From SZUA-547 sp963669265 (lineage in GTDB: Bacteria; Pseudomonadota; Alphaproteobacteria; Rhodobacterales; Rhodobacteraceae): a DNA stretch of 64,000 nt. The stretch lies in NCBI GenBank assembly GCA_963669265.1, contig OY769916.1, positions 3,906,001-3,970,000 of the forward strand, given 5' to 3'. The notes beneath the pieces are model-generated. The model was not told where the DNA came from and did not search any database. It worked only from the letters and a program-made list of their open reading frames with translations. Within the stretch, counting starts at the first letter, position 1. Every line of letters begins with the position of its first letter. The position numbers and the translations under genes are program-made. Positions 51,751 through 59,352 of this stretch are shown here, piece by piece.

Positions 51751-52428
51751 ATGGCGGCGAACGCTTCACGGGCCTTCCGGTCAATAGGCGTTCTTTGTCG
51801 CATCCTTGTGATTGGCGTGATCGCGGCGTCAGGAGCGCTCTGGCCGGCGGGGCCCGTCGCGGCGCAGGATACGGCGGAGCCCGAGGCGATCGAAGCGCCG
51901 ACATCGCCGCCAATCTTCGATGCCACGCCAGCGCCAGAGAGCTTTCCAATTCTGGTGATCCGGCAATCCACCTTGTTTTCCGAGACGGCCGCTGCGAGAT
52001 CGATCGCTGAACAAGTCGCCAACGCCGAAAGCGAGCTCGACGCGGATCTGGACGTCGTGGGTGAGTCACTGCGGACCCGGGAGAGGGAGCTTTCCGACCT
52101 TCGCACGACATTGCCGAAAGAGGAGTTTGACGCTCTCGCCGCTGAGTTCGAACGCGATGTTCGGGCCTTTTACGCCCGGTCGCAAAGAGAGCGCGGCCTT
52201 GTCGATCAGGCGGAGCGCGACGCCCGCAATAAGCTTCAGCGCGCGGCGCAGGAGGTGTTGATCGAGATTATGCGCCAGCGCAACGCCTTGGTCATGTTGA
52301 ACGAAGAGCAGATTGTGCTCAGCCGGCATTCGCTGGATGTGACGCAGGAAGCGATCGCGCGATTGGATGAAGTGGCGCCGCGTATCGAACTTCAGCTTCC
52401 AGAGTCGGAAAATCCTGCTCAGCCCTAG
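51751..52428 (+). CDS. OmpH/Skp-family periplasmic chaperone
   Basis: 225 residues, with a signal peptide ending at V-A-A-Q (about 39). The rest fits the Skp fold: a strand segment FPILVIRQSTLFSETAAARSIAEQV, then a long charged coiled coil (about 85-170), then VLIEIMRQRNALVMLNEEQIVLSRHSLDVTQEAI. It carries unfolded outer-membrane proteins to BamA. It is located between bamA and fabZ, where skp normally lies. The start region has GGGGAGG 23 nt upstream, too far, so the start is uncertain. Confidence 0.88.
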   Translation: MAANASRAFRSIGVLCRILVIGVIAASGALWPAGPVAAQDTAEPEAIEAPTSPPIFDATPAPESFPILVIRQSTLFSETAAARSIAEQVANAESELDADLDVVGESLRTRERELSDLRTTLPKEEFDALAAEFERDVRAFYARSQRERGLVDQAERDARNKLQRAAQEVLIEIMRQRNALVMLNEEQIVLSRHSLDVTQEAIARLDEVAPRIELQLPESENPAQP

Positions 52429-52530
52429 CGCGATATCGTCTCAATCGCAGTTAGAACTATTGACCTGCCGCTATCTGACGTATTCTAAAAACATAGGAAG
52501 ATCCGCACGCTGGCGAGAGGAATGCATCAT

Positions 52531-53001
52531 ATGGCCGAAGAAGGAAAAGAACTCGGCGTCGCCGACGTCCAGCGCATTAAGCGCATGATCCCTCATCGCT
52601 ATCCGTTCCTGTTGATCGACAAGGTCAAGGATATCGACCAGGGAAAGAGCGCGGTCGGCATCAAGAATGTCACGGTGAACGAGGAGTTCTTTCAGGGCCA
52701 TTTTCCCGACAAGCCGGTGATGCCGGGTGTTTTGATCATCGAGGCGATGGCCCAGACGGCGGGCGTCCTGGTGGTAGATACGCTCGATATGGCGGACAAG
52801 GGCCTGCTAGTCTATTTCATGACCCTCGACAAGGTTCGGTTCCGCAATCTGGTCGGGCCGGGCGATCAGCTTGAGCTGCATGTCAGCGTGATCCGCGGAC
52901 GCGGCAAGGTCTGGAAGTTCTGGGGCGAAGGCAAGGTCAACGGCGAGATCGCCGCCGAGGCCGAATTCGCGGCCATGATCATCGATCCCGGCAAGGAATA
53001 A
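52531..53001 (+). CDS. fabZ: (3R)-hydroxyacyl-ACP dehydratase FabZ
   Basis: 156 residues. Hot-dog-fold dehydratase of fatty acid synthesis. The catalytic His is in FQGHFPDKPVMPGVL and the Glu in IIEAMAQTAG. RMIPHRYPFLLIDKV begins the conserved part. The ATG at 52531 is 9 nt from GAGAGGA; an ATG at 52522 sits right against that sequence. Unlike the common skp-lpxD-fabZ-lpxA order, no lpxD is found between skp and fabZ. Confidence 0.96.
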   Translation: MAEEGKELGVADVQRIKRMIPHRYPFLLIDKVKDIDQGKSAVGIKNVTVNEEFFQGHFPDKPVMPGVLIIEAMAQTAGVLVVDTLDMADKGLLVYFMTLDKVRFRNLVGPGDQLELHVSVIRGRGKVWKFWGEGKVNGEIAAEAEFAAMIIDPGKE

Positions 53002-53011
53002 GGCTGGATAG

Positions 53012-53818
53012 ATGAGCATTGATGCTGACGCCAAGATCCACGCTTCGGCGGTTGTCGAAGACGGCGCGACGATCGGCGCCGGTGCGACTGTCGGCCCGTT
53101 CTGCACGGTCGGCGCCGAGGTCTCGCTGGCCGAAGGGGTTGAACTCGTCTCCCACGTCGCCGTCGCCGGCGTCACCAGCGTGGGCGCGCGCACAAAGATC
53201 TATCCGTTCGCTTCGATCGGCCATCAGCCGCAGGATCTGAAATTCCGCGGCGAGCGCACCGAGCTTCAGATCGGCGAAGACAATCAGATCCGCGAACATG
53301 TCACCATGAATCCCGGCACTGAGGGCGGCGGCGCGTTGACCCGCGTCGGATCGCGATGCCTGTTCATGATGGGCGCGCATATCGGCCACGATTGCATGGT
53401 GGGCGACAATGTGATCCTGGCCAATAACGCGACTCTGGCGGGACATGTGGCGGTCGATGATTTCGCTTTTCTCGGCGGCTTATCGGCGGTGCATCAGTTT
53501 GTCCGTATCGGCGGGCACGCCATGGTCGGCGGCATGACCGGCGTCGAGAAAGATGTCATCCCCTTTGGTATGGTGATTGGAAATCGCGCATCTCTGCATG
53601 GCCTCAACATCGTCGGCCTGAAGCGGCGCGGATTTGATCGCGCGACGATCCATGCTCTGCGCGCCGCCTATCGCGATATCTTTGACGGCGAGGGCAATCT
53701 GGCCGCCCGGGCCGATGCGGCCGCGCCAAATTACGCCGATATCGAGCCGGTGCAGCACATCATCAGCTTCATCACCCATGACAGCTCCCGCTCTTTCTGC
53801 ACGCCGCGCGCCGCGTGA
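53012..53818 (+). CDS. lpxA: UDP-N-acetylglucosamine acyltransferase
   Basis: 268 residues. First step of lipid A synthesis. Left-handed beta-helix hexapeptide repeats fill the N-terminal two thirds. The catalytic His lies in GAHIGHDCMVGDNVI. A helical C-terminal domain follows. It starts 10 bp after fabZ. Confidence 0.97.
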   Translation: MSIDADAKIHASAVVEDGATIGAGATVGPFCTVGAEVSLAEGVELVSHVAVAGVTSVGARTKIYPFASIGHQPQDLKFRGERTELQIGEDNQIREHVTMNPGTEGGGALTRVGSRCLFMMGAHIGHDCMVGDNVILANNATLAGHVAVDDFAFLGGLSAVHQFVRIGGHAMVGGMTGVEKDVIPFGMVIGNRASLHGLNIVGLKRRGFDRATIHALRAAYRDIFDGEGNLAARADAAAPNYADIEPVQHIISFITHDSSRSFCTPRAA

Positions 53819-53828
53819 CAGTAGCGCC

Positions 53829-54689
53829 ATGACCGATGTGCGCGGCCTAACCGTCGGCATCATCGCCGGGTCAGGCGTCCTGCCGCGTTTGATCGCCGAA
53901 GGGCGGGCGGAGCAGGGCGCCGGCTATCACGTCATCGCGCTGGAAGGCGCAGCGGGGGACTGGGTCGCAAGGCACCCGTCGACCACCGCCACATTGGGTA
54001 AGGTCGGGGGGATTCTAAAGGCGCTCCGGACCGCCGGTTGCGACGCCATCGTCTTCGCGGGAGGTTTGGCGAGACCGTCGCTCGCCAACATCACGCCTGA
54101 TTGGAAAGGCGCGATGCTCGCCCCTCGGATCACGCGGCTCTTCGCGCAGGGCGGCGACGACGCCTTATTGCGCGGCATTGCGGAGATATTCGAGGAGGAA
54201 GGATTTCGGGTTCTTGGCGCCCATGAGTTGCTCGAAGGGCTGTTGGCGCCCGCTGGCGCAATCGGCAAGCGCAAACCAAGCCGGCAGGATCTGGATGATG
54301 TCGAGCGCGCGGCGGAAATTGTGAGAACGTTGGGCGTACTCGATGTCGGTCAGGGCGCAGTCGTCGCCAACAATCTCTGTCTGGCGATGGAGGCGATCGA
54401 AGGCACGGATGAAATGCTGGCCCGTCTCTCGGCCTTGCCGAAACGTCGCCGAAACGCGGCGCCGCCGCCCAGCGGTACGCTGTTCAAGGCGCCGAAACCG
54501 GGCCAGGATCGCCGGGTCGATCTGCCTGCGATCGGCCCGGACACCATCTCTGCGGCCAAAGCGGCGGGTCTGAACGGCGTCGCCGTCGAGGCGGGCGGTG
54601 TGTTCGTCCTCGGCTTGGAGGAGACCGCGCGCGCCGCCGACGCGGCGGGCCTGTTCCTTTGGGGGCGTGCGCCCGACGGGCGGGACTAG
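53829..54689 (+). CDS. lpxI: UDP-2,3-diacylglucosamine pyrophosphatase LpxI
   Basis: 286 residues. LpxI (DUF1009) replaces LpxH in Alphaproteobacteria and makes lipid X. The N-terminal domain begins LTVGIIAGSGVLPRLIAEGRAEQG and the catalytic C-terminal half has VGQGAVVANNLCLAMEAIEGTDEML. The ATG at 53829, 10 bp after lpxA, is conserved; upstream codons inside lpxA are not. Sits between lpxA and lpxB as expected. Confidence 0.94.
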   Translation: MTDVRGLTVGIIAGSGVLPRLIAEGRAEQGAGYHVIALEGAAGDWVARHPSTTATLGKVGGILKALRTAGCDAIVFAGGLARPSLANITPDWKGAMLAPRITRLFAQGGDDALLRGIAEIFEEEGFRVLGAHELLEGLLAPAGAIGKRKPSRQDLDDVERAAEIVRTLGVLDVGQGAVVANNLCLAMEAIEGTDEMLARLSALPKRRRNAAPPPSGTLFKAPKPGQDRRVDLPAIGPDTISAAKAAGLNGVAVEAGGVFVLGLEETARAADAAGLFLWGRAPDGRD

Positions 54690-54696
54690 CGGCGTC

Positions 54697-55899
54697 ATGA
54701 CCAGCCGCTCACTATCACTCTTCATGATCGCAGGCGAACCCTCCGGCGACCGGCTGGGCGCGTCGCTGATGCGCGGTCTCGCGGCTGAGGGGGTGACGAC
54801 GCGGCCGCAGGGCGTCGGTGGCGAGGCGATGGCCGCCGAAGGGCTGGAGAGCCTGTTTCCCATTGAAGAGACCTCGATCATGGGTCTGGCGGAGGTTTTA
54901 CCGCGCCTGCCGAACCTGATCCGGCGCATCAACCAGACGGTCGAGGCGGTGATCGCCGCACGGCCGGACGCGCTGATTACTATCGACAGTCCGGGTTTCA
55001 CCATGCGGGTGGCCAAGAAAGTGCGCGCCGCCGCGCCCGAGATGCCCATCATTCATTATGTCGCGCCGTCAGTCTGGGCCTGGCGGCCCGGCCGGGCGAA
55101 GAAAATGGCCGCGCATGTCGATCATGTTCTGGCGCTTCTGCCGTTTGAGCCGCCCTGGATGACGGCGGCGGGGATGACCTGCGACTTCGTCGGCCATCCG
55201 GTGGTCGAGCGCACCGCTCATGTCGCGCCCGGCGACCGATCCATCCGAGCCGAGATCGGCGTCGGGCCGGATCAGCCGCTGATCGCCGTGCTGCCGGGCA
55301 GCCGAAATTCTGAGATCAGCCGCCTGACGCCGGTGTTCGGCGAAGCGTTGGGTAAGCTCGCCAAACGACGCCCGGGCCTTGCGCTCGTGCTGCCGGCGGC
55401 CGAGACGGTCGTCGACCGGTTGAAGGAAATGGTCGCGGATTGGCCCTTACAGCCGATCTTGCTCGATCCGCGCGACTTACCCGTGGGGGAGGCGGAGACG
55501 CGCAAGTTTCGCGCTCTGGCCGCGTCGGACGCCGCATTGGCCGCCTCCGGCACGGTCTCGCTGGAACTGGCGGCGATGGAGACCCCGACGATCATCGCCT
55601 ATCGCGCCACCGACCTGACGGTCTTTATCCTGCGCCGGATCATGACGGTCGACACCGGCACGATCGCCAATCTGGTGCTCGGCGAGAAGATCGTGCCTGA
55701 ATATCATCAGGAGCGTTGCAATCCGAAGCTGCTCTCCGATGCGCTGGACGAGTTGTTGGAGGGCGGGCCAGCGCGCGACGCGCAGATCGATGGCGCGAGG
55801 CGGGCTTTGGCGGCGCTGGGCCGGGAGGGGGAGCCTCCCTCTCGCCGCGCCGCAAAATCTGTGTTGAGCGCGATAGACCGGATAAAGGGGCGAACATGA
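54697..55899 (+). CDS. lpxB: Lipid-A-disaccharide synthase
   Basis: 400 residues. A GT19 enzyme that joins lipid X and UDP-diacylglucosamine. FMIAGEPSGDRLGASLM is at the N-terminus. FVGHPVVE, VLPGSRNSEI and a C-terminal SGTVSLELAAMETPTIIAYR follow. ATG at 54697, 7 bp after lpxI. It overlaps the next gene by ATGA. Confidence 0.96.
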   Translation: MTSRSLSLFMIAGEPSGDRLGASLMRGLAAEGVTTRPQGVGGEAMAAEGLESLFPIEETSIMGLAEVLPRLPNLIRRINQTVEAVIAARPDALITIDSPGFTMRVAKKVRAAAPEMPIIHYVAPSVWAWRPGRAKKMAAHVDHVLALLPFEPPWMTAAGMTCDFVGHPVVERTAHVAPGDRSIRAEIGVGPDQPLIAVLPGSRNSEISRLTPVFGEALGKLAKRRPGLALVLPAAETVVDRLKEMVADWPLQPILLDPRDLPVGEAETRKFRALAASDAALAASGTVSLELAAMETPTIIAYRATDLTVFILRRIMTVDTGTIANLVLGEKIVPEYHQERCNPKLLSDALDELLEGGPARDAQIDGARRALAALGREGEPPSRRAAKSVLSAIDRIKGRT

Positions 55900-56423
55900 G
55901 CGACGTTGTTATCCGGCCGATGATCCGCGCAGACGCCGCCGCGGTGCTGCGGATTTATCAGCAGGGCATCGACACCGGCAACGCCTCCTACGCCACGACC
56001 GCGGGGTCCTGGGAAGAATTCGAGGCGGGAAAACTGCAGCGCCCAAGGCTGGTCGCCGAGCACGAGGGCGCGGTGATCGGCTGGGCGGTGCTGTCGCCGA
56101 CATCCGCACGGTCCTGTTACGCAGGGGTCGCGGAGACCGCGCTCTATATCGCCGATGACGCGCAGGGACGGGGCGTCGGCGACGCGCTAATGGCGGCGTT
56201 GGTCGACGAATCGGAAGCCGCCGGGATCTGGACGCTGCAGACCATGATTTTCACCGACAATCTCGCCAGCATCCGTCTGCATGAGAAATACGGGTTTCAA
56301 TCGCTCGGCGTGCGCAAGGGGCTCGGCTATATGACTTACGGCCCCTACCAAGGATGGCGCGATGTCGCGTTCCTGGAGCGGCGCAGCGCGATCGTCGGCG
56401 TCGAACCGCCGTCTCCGGCATGA
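55896..56423 (+). CDS. GNAT-family N-acetyltransferase (phosphinothricin acetyltransferase-like)
   Basis: 175 residues. GNAT fold with the acetyl-CoA loop DAQGRGVGDALMAALV (Q/R-x-x-G-x-G/A). The sequence ALYIADDAQGRGVG together with FTDNLASIRLHEKYGF and the N-terminal IRPMIRADAAAVLRIYQQGI is characteristic of the Pat/YncA subgroup, which acetylates phosphinothricin, methionine sulfone or similar. Its ATG overlaps the lpxB stop, so it is translated with the lipid A genes, although the functional link is unclear. Confidence 0.88.
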   Translation: MSDVVIRPMIRADAAAVLRIYQQGIDTGNASYATTAGSWEEFEAGKLQRPRLVAEHEGAVIGWAVLSPTSARSCYAGVAETALYIADDAQGRGVGDALMAALVDESEAAGIWTLQTMIFTDNLASIRLHEKYGFQSLGVRKGLGYMTYGPYQGWRDVAFLERRSAIVGVEPPSPA

Positions 56424-56445
56424 AAAACGGGGCCCGAAGGCCCCG
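56423..56445 (-). terminator. Rho-independent terminator of gltA
   Basis: 7-bp stem CGGGGCC/GGCCCCG with a TTCG loop, followed on the minus strand by TTTTT. It lies 27 bp past the gltA stop. The A-run overlaps the stop region of the GNAT gene, and the hairpin can also slow plus-strand transcripts. Confidence 0.9.
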
Positions 56446-56471
56446 CTTAAGCATCTGAAATTTCCGCGCGA

Positions 56472-57773
56472 TCAGCGTTGGTCGAGCGGGATGTAATCGC
56501 GATGCTGCGCGCCGGTGTAGAGCTGACGCGGACGGCCGATGCGCTGCACCGGATCCTCGATCATCTCTTTCCACTGTGCGATCCAGCCGACGGTGCGGCT
56601 GAGCGCGAAGATCGGGGTGAACATCTCGGTCGGGAAGCCCATCGCGTCCAGAATGATGCCGGAGTAGAAATCGACATTCGGGTAGAGTTTCTTCTCGACG
56701 AAGTACTCGTCCTCGAGGGCGATCTTCTCCAACTCCTTCGCGACCTGGAGCGCGGGATTGTTCTCGATGCCGAGAAGCCCGAGCACCTCGTCCGCCGATT
56801 CCTTCATCACCTTCGCGCGCGGATCAAAGTTCTTGTAGACCCGGTGGCCAAAGCCCATCAGGCGGAACGGATCATCCTTGTCCTTGGCGCGTCTTACATA
56901 CTCGGGAATGTTGTCGACCGAGCCGATCTCGCGCAGCATTTCAAGACAGGCCTGATTGGCGCCGCCATGCGCCGGGCCCCAGAGACAGGCGATGCCCGCC
57001 GCGATGCAGGCGAACGGATTGGCGCCGGACGATCCGGCCAGACGCACCGTCGAGGTCGACGCATTCTGCTCATGATCCGCATGCAGCGTCATGATCCGGT
57101 CCATGGCCGTCGCGAGGATCGGGTCCACCGTGTACTCCTGACAGGGCACGGCGAAGCACATGTTGATGAAATTGGACGCGAAATCGAGATCGTTGCGCGG
57201 GTAAATGAATGGCTGTCCCGAGGCGTATTTAAACGCGTAGGCGACGATCGTCGGCAGTTTCGCGATCAGGCGGATGGTCGCCACCTGACGCTGCCATGGG
57301 TCCGAAATATCGGTCGAGTCGTGATAGAAGGCTGACATGGCGCCAGAGACGCCACAGACCACCGCCATGGGATGCGCGTCGCGGCGGAAACCGCGATAGA
57401 AGTTCAGCATCTGCTCATGCAGCATGGTGTGATAAGTGACGCGGCCTTCAAAATCCTCCATCTCGGCCTGCGACGGCAATTCGCCGTGCAGCAGCAGATA
57501 GCAGACCTCCAGATAGTTCGAATCCGCCGCGAGCTGTTCAATGGGATAGCCGCGATAAAGAAGCTCTCCCTTGTCGCCGTCGATATATGTGATTTTGCTC
57601 TCGCAAGCGGCGGTCGATGTGAAACCGGGATCGTAAGTAAAGACGTTCTGTTTGCTGTAGAGGGTGCGGATATCGATGACATCCGGGCCGAGGGTGCCTT
57701 CAAATACCGGCACCTCAAGGCCGCTTCCGTCCACCGAGATTGAGGCGGTGGCCTTTTGCTTTTCAGCACTCAT
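56472..57773 (-). CDS. gltA: Citrate synthase (type II hexameric-like)
   Basis: 433 residues. Condenses acetyl-CoA and oxaloacetate. The catalytic motifs are in LHADHEQNASTSTVRLAGSS and LMGFGHRVYKNFDPRA (His, Asp). PNVDFYSGIILDAMGFP is near the C-terminus. The ATG at 57773 follows AAGGGG, and the preceding longer frame is not conserved. It lies between gltX and lpxB as in many Alphaproteobacteria. Confidence 0.97.
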   Translation of the reverse strand: MSAEKQKATASISVDGSGLEVPVFEGTLGPDVIDIRTLYSKQNVFTYDPGFTSTAACESKITYIDGDKGELLYRGYPIEQLAADSNYLEVCYLLLHGELPSQAEMEDFEGRVTYHTMLHEQMLNFYRGFRRDAHPMAVVCGVSGAMSAFYHDSTDISDPWQRQVATIRLIAKLPTIVAYAFKYASGQPFIYPRNDLDFASNFINMCFAVPCQEYTVDPILATAMDRIMTLHADHEQNASTSTVRLAGSSGANPFACIAAGIACLWGPAHGGANQACLEMLREIGSVDNIPEYVRRAKDKDDPFRLMGFGHRVYKNFDPRAKVMKESADEVLGLLGIENNPALQVAKELEKIALEDEYFVEKKLYPNVDFYSGIILDAMGFPTEMFTPIFALSRTVGWIAQWKEMIEDPVQRIGRPRQLYTGAQHRDYIPLDQR

Positions 57774-57890
57774 TCTGAATTCCCCTTCAAAAACTCTTTG
57801 CGGCGTGAGCCGGCGGTCGCGGTTCCGCCGCGCTCGGATCTGATATGCGCGCACAATGCGCGCGTCCCCGTCGTCGCGCCGTGGGGGGCG

Positions 57891-59318
57891 CTAGCCCGTC
57901 TGATCGGCGATGCGCGCAAGGCTCTCTTCAGCGCCTAGCGTCTCCATCACGTCAAAGACGCCGGGGGAAACTGCCCTGCCGGTCAATGCAGCACGCAACG
58001 GCTGGGCGACCTTGCCGAGCTTGAGGCCCTCCTCTTCTGCGAAGGTGCGTACAGTATCCTCAAGGCTCGAACTATCCCATCGGGTAGCATTTTGCAGTCG
58101 CGAGGTCAATTTCATAAGCTGTTCGCGGGTGTCGGCGGATAGGTTCTTGGCCGCCTTGGCGTCCAGTTCAAGCGGGCGGTCTGCAAAAATATAGTAAGCA
58201 GTATCAATGAGTTCATGCAGCGTGCGCGCGCGCGCCTTAAGGCCGGGAATGGCCTGCGACAACGCAGGGATCCGGTCCTCCGGTATCTTCACATTATTTT
58301 GCGACGCAGCAAACGCTTGAATCTCGGCCAGAAGCGCAGCGTCGTCGGCGGCGCGAATATGCTGGCCGTTCAGATGCTCCAGCTTGCCGAAATCAAATCG
58401 GGCGGCGGATTTTCCGATATTCTCCAGACCAAACCATTCCTGGGCCTGCGCTGTGGTGAAGAACTCGTCGTCGCCATGGCTCCAGCCTAGACGCGCGAGG
58501 TAGTTGCGCATCGCCTCGGGCAGATAGCCCATGTCGCGATATGCCTCGACGCCCAGCGCGCCGTGGCGCTTCGACAATTTGGCGCCGTCCGGGCCGTGGA
58601 TCAGCGGGATATGAGCGAAGATTGGCGTCGCCCAACCCAACGCCTGATAGATCAGCGTTTGACGCGCGGCGTTGGTCAGATGATCGTCGCCCCGGATCAC
58701 ATGGGTCACGCCCATATCGTAATCATCGACGACGACTGCCAGCATATAAGTCGGCGTGCCGTCGGAGCGTAGAAGAATCAGGTCGTCGAGTTGCGCGTTG
58801 GCCCAGGACACGCGGCCTTGCACCGCGTCATCCACCGCAGTCTCACCCTCGCGCGGCGCCTTCAGGCGCACGGTGTAGGGCGCATCCGCTGGCCAATCGT
58901 CAGAACTCTTGTCGCGCCAAGGGCTTTCGAAAAGGGGCGGGCGGCCCGCGTCACGCGCGGTCTGCTTCGCCGCGTCAATCTCTTCCTTGGTGGCGTAGCA
59001 ACGATAGGCGCCGCCGCTCGCCAGCATCTGTTCCGCCGCCTCGCGGTGGCGGTCGACGCGTGAGAACTGGCTGACCGCGTCGCCATCCCAATCAAGGCCG
59101 AGCCAGCGCAACCCCTCATAAATCGCCTCGGTCGCTTCTGGCGTGGAGCGTGCGCGGTCCGTATCCTCGATCCGCAGCAGGAACTTGCCGCCCTGTCCGC
59201 GTGCGAACAACCAGTTGAATAACGCCGTGCGCGCGCCGCCGATATGCAGATACCCGGTCGGGGAGGGCGCAAATCGCGTTACAATGCCTTTAGGTTGTGT
59301 TTTATTTTCTTCAATCAT
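57891..59318 (-). CDS. gltX: Glutamyl-tRNA synthetase
   Basis: 475 residues. Class I enzyme with the HIGH motif in FAPSPTGYLHIGGARTALF (about 13-31) and the KMSKS-type motif in GAKLSKRHGALG (about 245). No cysteine zinc knuckle is evident. The ATG at 59318 fits the family start. A frame continuing to 59531 would overlap comEC and is not conserved. It is head-to-head with comEC, with 34 bp between the start codons. Confidence 0.96.
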   Translation of the reverse strand: MIEENKTQPKGIVTRFAPSPTGYLHIGGARTALFNWLFARGQGGKFLLRIEDTDRARSTPEATEAIYEGLRWLGLDWDGDAVSQFSRVDRHREAAEQMLASGGAYRCYATKEEIDAAKQTARDAGRPPLFESPWRDKSSDDWPADAPYTVRLKAPREGETAVDDAVQGRVSWANAQLDDLILLRSDGTPTYMLAVVVDDYDMGVTHVIRGDDHLTNAARQTLIYQALGWATPIFAHIPLIHGPDGAKLSKRHGALGVEAYRDMGYLPEAMRNYLARLGWSHGDDEFFTTAQAQEWFGLENIGKSAARFDFGKLEHLNGQHIRAADDAALLAEIQAFAASQNNVKIPEDRIPALSQAIPGLKARARTLHELIDTAYYIFADRPLELDAKAAKNLSADTREQLMKLTSRLQNATRWDSSSLEDTVRTFAEEEGLKLGKVAQPLRAALTGRAVSPGVFDVMETLGAEESLARIADQTG

Positions 59319-59352
59319 CTCAGGGCGTGTGTTGTTGGAGATATGCGGTTGC

